NCBI GenBank assembly: GCA_036768485.1
Contig: JAVLUZ010000335.1
Location: 186,001 to 250,000, forward strand
Origin: Mermis nigrescens
Taxonomy: Eukaryota; Nematoda; Enoplea; Mermithida; Mermithidae
Length of the DNA stretch: 64,000 bases
Direction: 5' to 3'
Shown: positions 13,026-23,976 of the stretch, piece by piece
Position numbering within the stretch: position 1 is the stretch's first letter
Layout: the number at the start of each line of letters is the position of its first letter
Made by a program: the position numbers and the translations under genes
Notes under the pieces: model-generated
Databases searched by the model: none
What the model was told of the DNA's origin: nothing
Seen by the model: only the letters and a program-made list of their open reading frames with translations

Positions 13026-13599
13026 CTTATAATAAATAGATGCATGAAACCGTAGGTGTGAGAGGAATTCAGATTTAGACCCCTTACCTTGAGATTCAAA
13101 GAATACCCTCACATAGATGTTTAAGCCCCCAGAACTAAATTTTTCAGAACATTTTAGGCAATTTTTGCTAGTTTGTCTTGACCAGACACTGGAATTTAGC
13201 TGCTGTCCATTCCAACTCTTGTGCTCTTTAAATTGGAATGAGTTTATTTCTACTAATTAAAAAAAATATAATTCAGGCTGCCAAGGTCACTAAATTCAGT
13301 TTAAGTGAACAAAAATGCAACATAAAATTATTTACAAAATCATTCTACGAAAAGAATTTTTCAGTAAGGCTGATGTTTAAGTTTCAAGCTACACTACTGC
13401 CAAGACAACAACAAGATATCTCAATAACGTTGAATTGAATGCTTCTTTTTTCTACTTTTAACTGAAAGATTTTCCTCTACTTTAACTAGTTAAGGGCAAA
13501 GGAGTTGACTGTTAGTACTCTCCATAAATTTATTTGGTCTAGTATTAATGTGCTATCTTTAAAGATATTTTGGAATAGCTATGGCACAATGGCCTGCTT

Positions 13600-14023
13600 T
13601 AAAAATTATGTTTTTCAATTGAATCATTCACAGAATTGTTCTCCACCTCAACCTCCATTGATTCCTTAATTGGCAGTCCAGTTATAGTGGCAGATTCCGC
13701 ACCAATTATAACTAAAACTTTTTCATCAACAGCTGATAAATCTCTTTTTTTGTTACCTTCACTTGTTTTTTTTTCAATTTATATTCCTTAGCAACCAATG
13801 CCTTACAAATATTGGGCCAAACAAAATCACAAACATAAGAAAAATTGGCTTCCAGGGGAACATTGAAGCCAATACTTCTCCATTTTAGAGACATCTTGCC
13901 AAGCTTTGCTCTGGTCTTCTTTTGTTAGAACATCACTAAATTTACCAAACAACACACATTTTTCTCTTCAATCTTTGAGAGCAACAATAATTTTATCTTT
14001 TCTGAATTTCCTACTTTAGGCAT
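13600..14023 (-). pseudogene. Harbinger Myb/SANT-like accessory gene, decayed
   Basis: On the minus strand, frames joined across indels give a segment (KFSDVLTKEDQSKAWQDVS, then FVWPNICKALVAKEYKL) typical of the Myb/SANT/MADF-like DNA-binding proteins encoded opposite the transposase in PIF/Harbinger elements. A linker (SATITGLPIKESMEVEVENN) follows. In active elements this partner helps the transposase reach the nucleus and bind the ends. This copy has several stops. Confidence 0.65.
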
Positions 14024-14662
14024 GATAAATTGCCAACCAACTACTTAAAAACAACTTGTAAATACACAACTAGTTAACAAATCTTCGTTGCAACCCCAGC
14101 AATGCAGACAACTGAGAATTTTTAAGTAGGTTGAAATCTTCTACAAGGTACTTGTAACTTGTAACTTGTAACAAGTAAGTAGGAACATTTCATTGCAACT
14201 GCTGAACTAGTAAAAATTTTTTTCTACAAGCTTGTAACTGGTTATAAGTTGTTGTTGGTGCAACTGGGCCCTGGCGCAATTACACTAACGACTTGTACCT
14301 GATGACAAGTTACATGTCCACTTGAAAACTAGCATTGCAATGACTTTTTAACAAGATGAATTTTTCACTAGTATACTAGCGAATTGGGTTGCAACAAATT
14401 TCCTACAAGCTCGGTTTCGATGACTCCTTAACAAGCTAATTTTTTCACTTGCTACAGGTGCTCATAAACCAGTCCTTTTTATGCTGGTTTATGTGCGCCA
14501 GTTGCACTAACATTTCCTACAGATCTTTTTTCACAAGCTTGTGAATAAAAAGGCGCTCTTTTCACAATTTCTGAGAGGACGGTCTAAGATAAGCTGCAAT
14601 GAGATTAATAATAGAAAGCATCAAACATCAATTTGACATAGAATAAATTTTGATTTAGATTG

Positions 14663-15770
14663 TTTCTGGATCGATTAAGATTTCCAAGGAGGACAATTGA
14701 GGATATTTTCAGTAAAATTGGACGTTTACTCGTTGCTAACAATGATAGGAATCTACTATTGAATCCAAGAGAATACTTCCTTATGTTAAAAAAAGGTTAA
14801 AGACGGGCTTTTTCACCCACATTTGAGTATTACCCGCACAACAGAGACGTGTTTCTCACTGAGATACTGCAAGGGGTCGTGACTCCCAAGGGCTTTAACC
14901 TTCGCCACACAAGTGCGGCTTCCCATTCATCGACCCTGGAGGGATGAAAGGCTGGGTTGGCCTGCCAAAAAGAACTGTGTCAACGTGGTTTCCAACCTAG
15001 AACCTTGCGATACATAGGTTTAAGTGTTTACTACTCAGCGTCTCTCAGCATTTTCCTTTTGTGCATAATATACATAGCTTCAGAAGCATTTATGCAAGTT
15101 GTTGGCAATGCTCACGGACCTCAAAAGTCTATGGTATCACAAAAATTGCATAAAGCCGTAAATATTCTCAATAAATATTATTTTGACAAAATTATCGAAT
15201 TTTGGGAGGATATTGCATCAGTTGTAAAACATTTTTATTAAATTGCCAGATATACATGCATTGTGAGTTGTATTGATGTCACACATATACCTATCAAAGC
15301 GCCAAGCACTGATGAGCCACGGTAGGTAAATTGAAAAGGAATGCATTCATTAAACGGCATGATGATTTGTGGTCCTGATTATAAATTTTATTATATGAAT
15401 CTGTGCTGGCCCAGAATTGTTAATGATGCTCGCGTTTTGCATAATAGTAACATAGCACATTGATTTGAGAGAGGCTAGAAGTATATTCCCAGTTCAATAT
15501 TGCTGGCGGATTCTGGTTATCCAAACAAGCACTGGCTCCTAACACCCCTTATAAAATTAGATGAGCAAATGACAGAAACTAAAACTATGTACAATCGAGC
15601 CCACAAGGCTACACAAAGGATAATCAGAATTCTTTCAGTATTCTGAAGTAATGTTTTCTCTGACTGAACTATTTGAGATTGATGCCGGACTTTGCAGGAG
15701 AAGTCATCAAGCTATGTTGCATTTTGCACAACGTGTTATTGACACAGGATCCTGCTGAACTTTAGAATTT
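14663..15770 (+). pseudogene. Harbinger transposase, copy 2, split by a SINE
   Basis: The N-terminal region (LRFPRRTIEDIF type, from about 14663) is interrupted between about 14785 and 15056 by a tRNA-like SINE, then continues with ASEAFMQVVGNAHGPQKS. The first DDE block appears as CIDVTHIPIKAPS (15272-15310; canonical Gly is Val here). A second block is PRIVNDARVLHNS with LLADSGYPNKHWLLTPL near 15410-15560. A C-terminal block, YNRAHKATQR, then KLCCILHNV near 15720, completes the family order. Stops and frameshifts make it dead. Confidence 0.8.
14785..15056 (-). mobile_element. tRNA-derived SINE inserted in Harbinger copy 2
   Basis: Comparison with Harbinger copy 1 shows an extra 270 bp here. 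Read on the minus strand, it has a Pol III A-box-like GACGCTGAGTAGTAAAC (near 15040) and a B-box-like GGTTGGAAACC (near 14990; consensus GGTTCGAAACC, one mismatch). Spacing between them is like that of a tRNA. The far (3') end is T-rich, ACCTTTTTTT. The target duplication is unclear. Confidence 0.6.
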
Positions 15771-15830
15771 ACTGTTTGTGGTAATGCTAATGGGGCTATC
15801 AATGACTGTAATGACTTTGATGTAACCTTT

Positions 15831-16055
15831 TAACGCTGTGATATGATTGTGAAATTATTTGGTCACTAAATCAGCATAGTTATCTATCAAACAAGCAAAA
15901 TAAAGTTGTAAATCCATGTGCATGAAAACATAAACGTAAGGCATGCGTTAAAAAATGTAGGACTTACTTTAAAAATCAAGTCATGTAAACATACAAATTA
16001 AATTGATGTAGAAACATGAATGGCTAAAATAGCAAGCAATAGCTCATATCAGCAG
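15831..16055. other. No gene seen
   Basis: AT-rich spacer with no supported feature. Confidence 0.5.
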
Positions 16056-16320
16056 CAAAGGTGGGCAGCATCTAAATTCTATGAAGGGGGCTGAAAAATT
16101 TTTCAAAGCTAAAAAATAGTCTTTAAAGTGGTCATATGGCAAAAAAACACAATTTTTTCGATGTATCTTATCTCATCTCACTATCCAATGGCATCAAAAA
16201 ATCGCTAAAAAGCAAAATGAATTTTAAAAATTGAATTCTAGAGGGTGGTATTTTGATTTCTGGGGAGGGTATTCCATCTTCTGGGGGTGCATTCCTCCAA
16301 ACCCCCCATTCTCACATGCG
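16056..16320 (-). mobile_element. hAT-like MITE, copy 2
   Basis: Minus orientation; starts CAAAGGTGGGCAGCA. Perfect 8-bp duplication ATCAGCAG at 16048-16055 and 16321-16328. Confidence 0.85.
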
Positions 16321-16994
16321 ATCAGCAGATGTCTTGTCAACAGAATCATTGCAATGATTCGTGAAACTAGGCGGAGCTGTACCAGGTCTTAAATTCTGCT
16401 GATTAAAGTTTAATGACAAGCTGACTTAATTGTTTTTCAAGTAATTGAATTCCCAATTCTGCTTTACATTCCAGCGTGTCACTTAATTTAATTTTATTTT
16501 CCAGGTAGGCATTTGATAGCTTCAAATTCATATTTTGCAAATTGCACTTTCCATCATTATTCTGTGACTGACCTTGTTCATCAAAAGTCGAGCTATAATT
16601 ATGCTTTCCAACTTCCAACTCCCATAAGCTTGTGGCTTAAAATATTTAAATTTAATCAGTCAATGGACATAAATCATTTGTGCCATATTAATAAGAAAAA
16701 TGTTTAGCTTGCTTGAAATACTATCATACTTCAACCTGAATGAATAAATGTGTCAGTACATACATAGGTAAGTAGGGAAGTGCGTTTTGGACTTTTAATT
16801 TCACTGTGACGTTGTTTCTTTTAAATTAAAGATTATTGAATCATATGTAAATGAATGCTAAAGTGACTTTAAGTGGAGTGTTGCTAAAGCAAGCGCACAC
16901 AACAATATCAATTTGAGTTTTCATTATTCCTTTTACGATTATTGTACTCTCGTTAGAACTCAACCTGGTAGCAGCCTTAATGTAACTGAAAATT
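16321..16994. other. No gene seen
   Basis: Overlapping short frames on both strands without motifs; no supported feature. Confidence 0.45.
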
Positions 16995-17165
16995 AATTCC
17001 TAAGTATATACTTTTCAAATAGTATGCATCTGAAGTTTGTATGCGTCCAAAACAGCTTCTCACTATTATCTTCACAAAAATATTATAAACCCTCTCAAGA
17101 CAATGCTCAAAAAATTGTTGAATTTGCACACGTGTTTGCCTGTGAAATGGCATAGACTTAGAAAT
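16995..17165. repeat. Dispersed repeat, copy 2
   Basis: Homologous to 12880-13025 in the same orientation. It is directly followed, about 100 bp later, by a truncated MITE. Confidence 0.7.
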
Positions 17166-17263
17166 TTAAAAAGATTTGTTGATAGGCAAAGTATAGTGCC
17201 ACTTTTTAGAATACCTTTTGGCAATTTATTATTTCCTATATCTTTGCGTGCTTGCTGTATAAT

Positions 17264-17450
17264 TATACTTGGGCAGCACCAAAATTCTGGGGAGCAAGAT
17301 TTTTTATCGTAAAAAATGGCCTTAAAATGGTGATATGGCAAAAAAACACCATTTTTCAATGTTTCTCATTAAGCAATATCCATAGGTATCAATTAAATTA
17401 TGAAAAAATAAAAAATTTTAAAAAATTTGGTTCTGGTGGGGGAATTTTGC
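17264..17450 (-). mobile_element. hAT-like MITE, copy 3 (truncated)
   Basis: Starts with TATACTTGGGCAGCACC, the right-end type read on the minus strand, and contains the ATATGGCAAAAAAACACCA core. The G-rich other end is lost, so no target duplication can be assigned. Confidence 0.65.
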
Positions 17451-17933
17451 GCTTCCTTATTATGAATTTTTTGATGAAGAGCTATAAAAAATATCTTGTA
17501 AATATGGTAAAAGCCGGGCGCTTTGCACTTTTTCAATTTTTTCAAGATGCTGCAATAATTGTAAGATTAGCTGATCAGATCTTCATTTACAAAACAAGTT
17601 GGCTCAAGTCCTGTTATGTTTGTGTGTACTGCGCATGAAATTGGTTGGTACTGAGTGATAAATTGTAATTTATTTGAACTTGTTTTCCAGTTTTTAATAA
17701 TGAGCCACAAAATTATGTATAGCTAAGTAAAAGCAAAATTGATTTTCTAATGAAATGCCAAGATCGGCCACTTCTTCTGAAATAGCTTTTATAATAAAAA
17801 AGGCATTGTATCCCTTTTATCACAGTGATTTTTTTGCATGATCATATAAATATTCCAATTTTTTAAATAGTCTGCTGCAATTGATACAGATGTATGTTGG
17901 CGCATATTGATCAAGATTTATGATATAAGTATA

Positions 17934-17934
<1 letters not shown>

Positions 17935-18007
<73 letters not shown>
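17935..18007. repeat. (TG)n microsatellite
   Basis: Pure TG dinucleotide repeat of about 72 bp, ending directly beside the MITE at 18014. Confidence 0.98.
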
Positions 18008-18009
<2 letters not shown>

Positions 18010-18013
18010 AGAA

Positions 18014-18280
18014 CACACCTGGGCGTGGGGGTTTAAGGTATGCACCCCCAGAAACCGAAATACCCACCCCCCAGAAATCAAACCCTCCCCAGAATTTAAT
18101 TTTTGAAAATTTTTTCCGTTTTTTTCGTAATTATTTGATACCAATGGATAGTGCTCGGTGAGAAACGTCGAAAAATGGTGTTTTTTGCCATACCACCATT
18201 TTTAAGGTCATTCTTTGACCTTCAAAAAATCTTGCACCCACCTTCCCCTTCCGCCAGAATTTTCTTGCTGCCCATGTATG
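18014..18280 (+). mobile_element. hAT-like MITE, copy 4
   Basis: Ends CACACCTGGGCGTGGGGG and GCTGCCCATGTATG. Flanked by GTTAAGAA (18006-18013) and GTAAAGAA (18281-18288), 7 of 8 matching. Confidence 0.85.
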
Positions 18281-18699
18281 GTAAAGAACAAGTTATTGGA
18301 ATGTCTAAGTTTAATTGTTTGTCATATTTCCTGATTGTGTTTTTCCAACAAACAGCGTCTGTTTATCTGCATTAATGTGATAACACTGGATGTCTATTTC
18401 TAAGCATTTTTCTCACTTTTCCAAATCAGTGTATGGAATTTAATTGAAATTTTCAATGTTAGCTTGAATAGTTTTCTTTTGACAATACTGTACAAAGAGT
18501 TTGTAAACTATGGCTGCTTTGGAGTTTCCAACATTTCATTTTGCTAAGCAATGGAAAAAAACATAGGTTATAGCAAAATTTATTTCTTTGCTTATTGTAT
18601 ATCAAATGTAATGTACGCCGTTTATTCATTGTTTCTATTGGAAAAAAAGATCAGTGCAACCCGCTATGAAATTTTTTAGGGAGTTACAAAAATTCTACA

Positions 18700-19340
18700 T
18701 TTGTCATAGCATTAATTCCCTATTCTGTATCTGAGTAGCTGAAATTTCCCTCAATATCAATTTCTTGAAGTTTTTCTGCTAGCTTTTTTATGTCATCATT
18801 GTTCCTGATAAGTAATGTTTTTACTAGATGAATAGAATTATTTTGGCAGGCAGGCCAATAATTGCTTACTCAAGTTTTTCGATTTTTCAAAATATATCCT
18901 TAAGTCGCATCAACATGGAAAGCCTTCTTTCGGTAATAAAAATGTTGCTGAGCATTTTAAAATAATTGCCAGTTCCCAGTAATAAACCCATGCATGATCT
19001 AACAAATCATGTATGGTTTTAGTAGTACGTACAAATCAAAGGCCAGTATTCTTTAACTTTCTCCTTAACATCACTAGAGTAAATGGACAGGACTCCAGGG
19101 AGAAGACTATTCTCAGGCATCACTGATATTTGAACAGGCTCAACTTTTTCACTACTGGATTAGCTTTTACTAGTAAACATGCCTTCATATGATTATCAGA
19201 GAAGAGATCTGACAAATAAAAATATGAGCAATCATTTTCTGCATGCTTATTATCATAATATGTAACAAGATTCTTAGGATACTTGAAAAGTGCAACACAT
19301 GAAGGGCAACGGTACCTAGCACCTACATGCACAAATTCCT
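18700..19340 (-). pseudogene. Decayed C2H2-type zinc-finger protein fragment
   Basis: On the minus strand a finger-like segment (RYRCPSCVALFKYPKNL, then an H-x3-H-like end with DNKH) is followed downstream by a helical block (IHDLLDHAWVYYWELAIILKC) in another frame. The arrangement of a finger plus a helical tail recalls the transposon-borne zinc-finger gene at 26.4-27.4 kb, but no direct homology is shown. Stops break the frame. Confidence 0.35.
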
Positions 19341-19555
19341 CATGCTCTGTCTATTTGTTAGATTGTATATGTTTTATTACATGTTGTGCACATGTGCAGT
19401 TTGCGCTGCAATAGGTTTGAGCCGGCCTCCAAACAAATTACTGGCATCAGCCAATGGGAGCTATTTGTTATCCCCAATGAAACCGGTAATGCTGGAATTC
19501 TGACATTTGCAGTCATGATTTTCAGAAAACTACATATTACTCAGCTATATATATT

Positions 19556-19810
19556 ATAAAATTCGAGATAATTCTGATAGACTTTGATATTTATAAACTT
19601 TGTAGTTTTTATAGACTTTTTGATATTTATAGACTTTTGGACATGAAGTAGTTAGATGACAAATCTTTATAATAATTTTTGATATTTATAGAATTTCTGA
19701 TATAATCAGTTGACAAATTTCAAAAATTATTTTTGATATTGATAGACTTTTTGATATAGTTTGGTGACAAATTTTAACAATAAATTCTTATATTTGTTGA
19801 CTTTGCTATG
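19556..19810. repeat. Degenerate minisatellite
   Basis: Variants of a unit like GATAGACTTTTTGATATTTATA recur with intervening TTGACAAATTT segments. Old and irregular. Confidence 0.7.
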
Positions 19811-20033
19811 CTTAAAACTATTTGTTTTTTGACAAAACGTGCATTAAATCTATTAAAATGTCCTATTTAATACATTAAACTCATGAGTTAAGAGCATATG
19901 AGCTGTCGTCTTTTTTGACACTTTGCCAACAAAAACCGCCTTATGTATCACTTTAACTTTTTGGAAATAATTAAAATCACGCAGGCCAGCAGCCCTGCAA
20001 AAAATGTGGCCGTGGCAGGCCTGTAATGCTTAA

Positions 20034-21090
20034 CCCTTTATTAACGGCACTTTATGTAGGGTAGTTCATTCAAAATCTCATTCATATTCGAATTCCCCAT
20101 CCTTCAAAAAGTCTCCCTGATTTTTTCGTGACTCTAGCTACAGTAGGACGTGAGAAAAAAGTCCCATTTTTGGGACGGTCGTTAATAAGTGTATGTCCCA
20201 TTTTTGGGACGGTCGTTAATAAGTTTACATGTAGGACGCTCGTCAATAAGTGTACATCCCTTTTTTGCCATCATTTTTGCATGGAAAATTCTTGGGATTG
20301 ACGTTCTCTATATAGTCTGATGTCGTTCCAAGGCGATTCTCTAGTTTAGATACATGCAAGGTACATATAGGTAGGTATAGGTACCTATGTACCTAATTGG
20401 ACTGTAAAGCAGCTGGTTTACATAGGTAGTATCAGGGACGGATGGGGGGGGCAACCGCCCCCATTGGCCCGAAATAATGCGCAAATTAACTATTTTTGAG
20501 CGATATTCGGGTAAAAACGGGCAATTTTTCCGCCCAAATACATAAGGTCCCATCCCCCCTTAGGGGTACCGCCCCTCCCCTTAGGAATTTCCTGGATCCG
20601 CCACTGGGTAGTATGTATGTACATACAATTCTAAGAGAGAATTTGAGCAATTTCTGAAGGTAATAAAGGTCATGAAGACATCAAGAGAAAAACAGAGTTG
20701 CTTTTTCATGCTGTCACTTATGAGCGCGCGTCCCAAAAATGGGACTTCATTTTTCGATTTAAATTTCTCAAAGGGTATTAGCCGCATTTTAATTATTGAG
20801 ATACCGTTGGAAAGCCCTGAATGAGCTCTACAGCTCGTAAAAATTCCTCACCAGAGAAACAAAAAATTGTGGAACCCGGGATGACCAAAGTGGCGGACAA
20901 AAAGTGAGGTTATTTCAATACAGTATATTTCAAATTTCACACTACTAACATAAAAGAAAATGCACATAAACTTGCAGATCTTGGACAATGCTTTCGAATG
21001 AACACTCGCACGCTTTATAAGATTCCATCGTTCTTGAGTTATTTTGCAGCAAACTTTGTGGAGGAAAATGGGACGGGCGTTAATAAAGGG
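20034..21090. mobile_element. piggyBac-type non-autonomous element
   Basis: A TTAA precedes the element (20030-20033) and another follows it (21091-21094). The terminal inverted repeats share CCCTTTATTAACG exactly. TTAA duplication plus a CCC-starting repeat is the signature of the piggyBac superfamily. Inside are internal repeats of the form GTCCCATTTTTGGGAC and CGTTAATAAGT (20162-20260), and no transposase. A hAT MITE is nested at 20433-20606. Confidence 0.85.
20433..20606 (+). mobile_element. hAT MITE of the CAGTGGCGGATCC type, nested
   Basis: Ends CAGGGACGGATGG and GGATCCGCCACTG are inverted, and the 8-bp duplication GGTAGTAT is perfect (20425-20432 and 20607-20614). About 174 bp, with a G-run/C-run pair inside. 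Confidence 0.9.
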
Positions 21091-21094
21091 TTAA

Positions 21095-22680
21095 GGATAG
21101 AGCAGTCCTGTAAAATACATGCGCAGGGGGTCTTTATACTACTACAATCTTCTGTGGCCAATTCCCTAAGGCGGATAATTTTTGCTTGCATAGGTGCAGA
21201 TGCACATAGAGGTAATTTTAAATAAAATCGCCGATTAAATTCAAGTGTTATAGTATCAACAACGTTAAGGTGATAGTGGCGGAGCAATGTTGGCCCTCTT
21301 ATGATATAAAATTATAAATTAAAAATGAAAAAATTTTGCAAGCATTTGATTAACTTTTTGAAACGCTAAACATTAGTAGAGACAACAAAGGTAATATATA
21401 ACTTGAGAAGAGTTCAGAGATGGTCAGTGCTTTTTTGCAATTGATATCACACCTGATCAATTTTTAATTAAGGCAGGTACAATTGGCATTTGATTTTTTC
21501 ACAGAGAAAATTACTGTGACTGGCGCTTAAGTGATAGTTTATGCCTAATTTGACAGTTTAGTATTGTTTGATGTGCACTGCAATGTGTTGTATGACTATA
21601 ATGCATAACAAAATGAATGCCATTCAATTGATCAATGCTTTGAAAAGCGACCAAGCTTAAGTGAAATTTTTTATGGAGTTTTCATGCAATAAGCCGCCAG
21701 TAACTTTTAGTAAAGCAGCTGCTTTAGTAGTAAATATGGCCCCTAAAACATGCCCAGGTCCCATTTGATATGCATGGCTTTTGATGTGCATGGTAAGTGC
21801 AAATAAATTGACAACAAAGGACTGCTGCTTAGCAAAAAACGCGCAAATATATACAAAAATATTATTCAAAAATAAAATGTAATAAAAAATAAGTGCAGAA
21901 ACCACTAAAGTCAATGTGCAAGGCATTTTGTGTGTATTTTTTTAGTATAGTGCTGCATGGTGTTCCAATAAAATTATTTATACAAGGTTCTAAAAAACTT
22001 TTGCTGATGAATTTGTAATGGGTTTTCTTGATGTCTATATAAGCTTCACACTGTAGCAATAGATGATAATTTTATAGAAAATGATCAATTTTATGTAACC
22101 TTGCTGTAAAACACCACTAGTGATAAGCAAAATACTACATCTAAATTTACTATACATTGGCCAAAATAAAATCACGTTCACTGGGGATTAAGAATGTGGT
22201 TTATGTCAGCTAATTAATATACCCTCACAATTGAAAAACACTAAAAAAGGGAAAACCTGACATAAAAATTGTAGATGTTGATAATGACAAGAGTATGATT
22301 AGAGTATCTATTGGATATTATGATTCTATACAGGAATTTGTTGATACTTAACAGTTTTGCCTAAATCAGGGCAAAATGACAAAGAGGGCATATTGTTTTA
22401 ATAACATAGTGCAGTAATACAAATACACGTATTTGTGACAAATGTTTTTATGAAATTGGTGATATTGCCATTGGAAATTAGCAAAATGTAAGGGTTTAAA
22501 GATGGAAAATAACAAAATCAGTATAGTGTAGTGCATTAATGAACCAAACATGAATATTGAAAGAATAAAAGCCTTCCAAATCTCTGCAAACATTTTGGAA
22601 TCACAAGTTGTTGGAGATGCGGCGGCCCCCTTATTATACATAGTAGCAGTAAAGAGGATGACCCTAGCACACAGTGCTGA
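21095..22680. other. No gene seen
   Basis: AT-rich; several weak frames on the minus strand (for example 21657-21926 and 22366-22698) are hydrophobic and low-complexity and have no recognisable motif. Confidence 0.4.
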
Positions 22681-22689
22681 AGCGTATAG

Positions 22690-23480
22690 AATGCTCAAGC
22701 ATATACAATGTTGAAGCGTGCACTAATGCTGAGTATATATGTATGTGAGTGTTATATATGCTTGCTTGCTTAGGGGCCTGCATGCTCACTTACAGTCATT
22801 AGGTTTATGCCTTGCTTATCAGTTATGCTAAATAGTATCACAGAAAGCTTGTTTATCCTATGGAGGAACCACCTGTTTTTGGCAAGCTGGCCACAGTATG
22901 TATAGCCAGTGCGAGTATTTATGCATGGCTACCTAGACCACAATGTTACAAGATAGGAAATGGTTAAGGATAGGCGATTCTCATGAATAAACAAAGGTTA
23001 AGGATGGGCTAACGTTATAACATATACAGTGTTTAAGCATAGGCGAAGGGGCGGGGCCTTGCGCTTTGAGGTTGGGGTCAGAGAGCAATGGTTATGGATA
23101 TGCAATGGTTAAGAATAGGCAACATTGCAACATATGAGAACATAGTTAAGGAGTGGAAGGGATAAACTAAGCCTAAGCAAGCTAAGGTGTGAAATAAGCC
23201 TAGGATTAAACTAAGAATAAAGCTTATCTAAGTGTAAAGAGAACCTAAGTAAATAGTCAGACATCCTGGTTCTAGCATAGACACGTTCATATCAAGGCGC
23301 ACCTTGGAATGAGGGGATCCCCAAAACTCTTCCAGGGGTACACTCTTGCTACCCCTTCCACTCAATATTAAATGATGCTAAACACGTGAAAGACAAAACT
23401 AAACCTAAGGACTGGATGTGGGTGTAAGTTAAGCCCAAGGACTGAGTATAAGTGTAAACTAAGCCTAAGCATTATATAAA
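22690..23480. repeat. Short-period degenerate repeat block
   Basis: Repeated variants of GGTTAAGGATAGGC and AATGTTGAAGC (22690-23150) and of AACTAAGCCTAAGG (23160-23480). The same motif family recurs at 37270-37510 and in the subterminal part of the Polinton-like element, so it appears to be dispersed with transposons. Confidence 0.6.
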
Positions 23481-23607
23481 TTCATCAAGCAATGTATGAC
23501 TTTCTGACCCTTTATGTTCACCTGGCAGATTATGCTGTCAAGTCTTAAGTTAAGAGTAAGTCAATCTTGTAAACCAATTTTGAGTTAGCCTAGCTAAGCT
23601 AGGGAGT

Positions 23608-23754
23608 ATCTTTCTGGCCCTTTTGACTTCCTGGTCCTTTGTCACTTCCTAATGCTTTGTCACTTCCTGATCCTTTTGACTTCTGGTCCTTGCTTATGTC
23701 GCACTGAATAGTGTGTTGAATGACTTTCTGGCCCTTCGTCACTTCCTGACATGT
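23608..23754. repeat. Minisatellite, about 18 bp unit
   Basis: Repeats of the form CTGGCCCTTTTGACTTC and CTTTGTCACTTC in imperfect tandem. Confidence 0.75.
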
Positions 23755-23976
23755 GTGGGTAGCACCAAAATAATGGGGGGCATGGTTTTTCAAAGGTCAA
23801 AAAATGATCCTAAAAATGGTGGTATGGCGAAAATGACACCATTTTTAAACGTTTCTTATTAAGCACTGTCCATTGACATCACAAAATTGCAAAAAAACAA
23901 ATAAAATTTCAAAAATGTTTAGCTCATTTTTTACTTTGTGCACCTCTCCCAGAGTTTTGGTGTTGCCCAGGTTTGT
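23748..23976 (-). mobile_element. hAT-like MITE, copy 5 (rearranged)
   Basis: Left part matches the family on the minus strand (GACATGTGTGGGTAGCACC and the ATGGTGGTATGGCG core). The right part ends with GGTGTTGCCCAGGTTTG, which is the same type of end in plus orientation, so this is a rearranged or composite copy. No target duplication found. Confidence 0.5.

Larger units (their letters stand above)
11865..14271 (+). mobile_element. PIF/Harbinger DNA transposon, copy 1
   Basis: Terminal inverted repeats begin GGGCCCAGTTGCAC on the left (11865) and end GTGCAACTGGGCCC on the right (14271). Subterminal repeats of CTTGTAACTTGT type occur on both sides. Inside are the two genes usual for this superfamily: a DDE transposase on the plus strand (12353-12870) and a Myb/SANT-like accessory gene on the minus strand (13600-14023). 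The transposase C-terminus is missing and replaced by other sequence (12.88-13.6 kb). No clear 3-bp target duplication is visible because a second copy starts at the right end. Confidence 0.85.
14272..15830 (+). mobile_element. PIF/Harbinger copy 2, head to tail with copy 1
   Basis: The left end starts with GGCGCAATTACACTAACGAC and continues with the same subterminal repeats as copy 1 (GATGACAAGTTACATGTCC). If the GGGCCC at 14266-14271 is counted, the two copies share their terminal palindrome. The transposase remnant is longer at the 3' side than in copy 1. No right terminal repeat was found, so the right end is truncated and its coordinate approximate. Confidence 0.75.
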
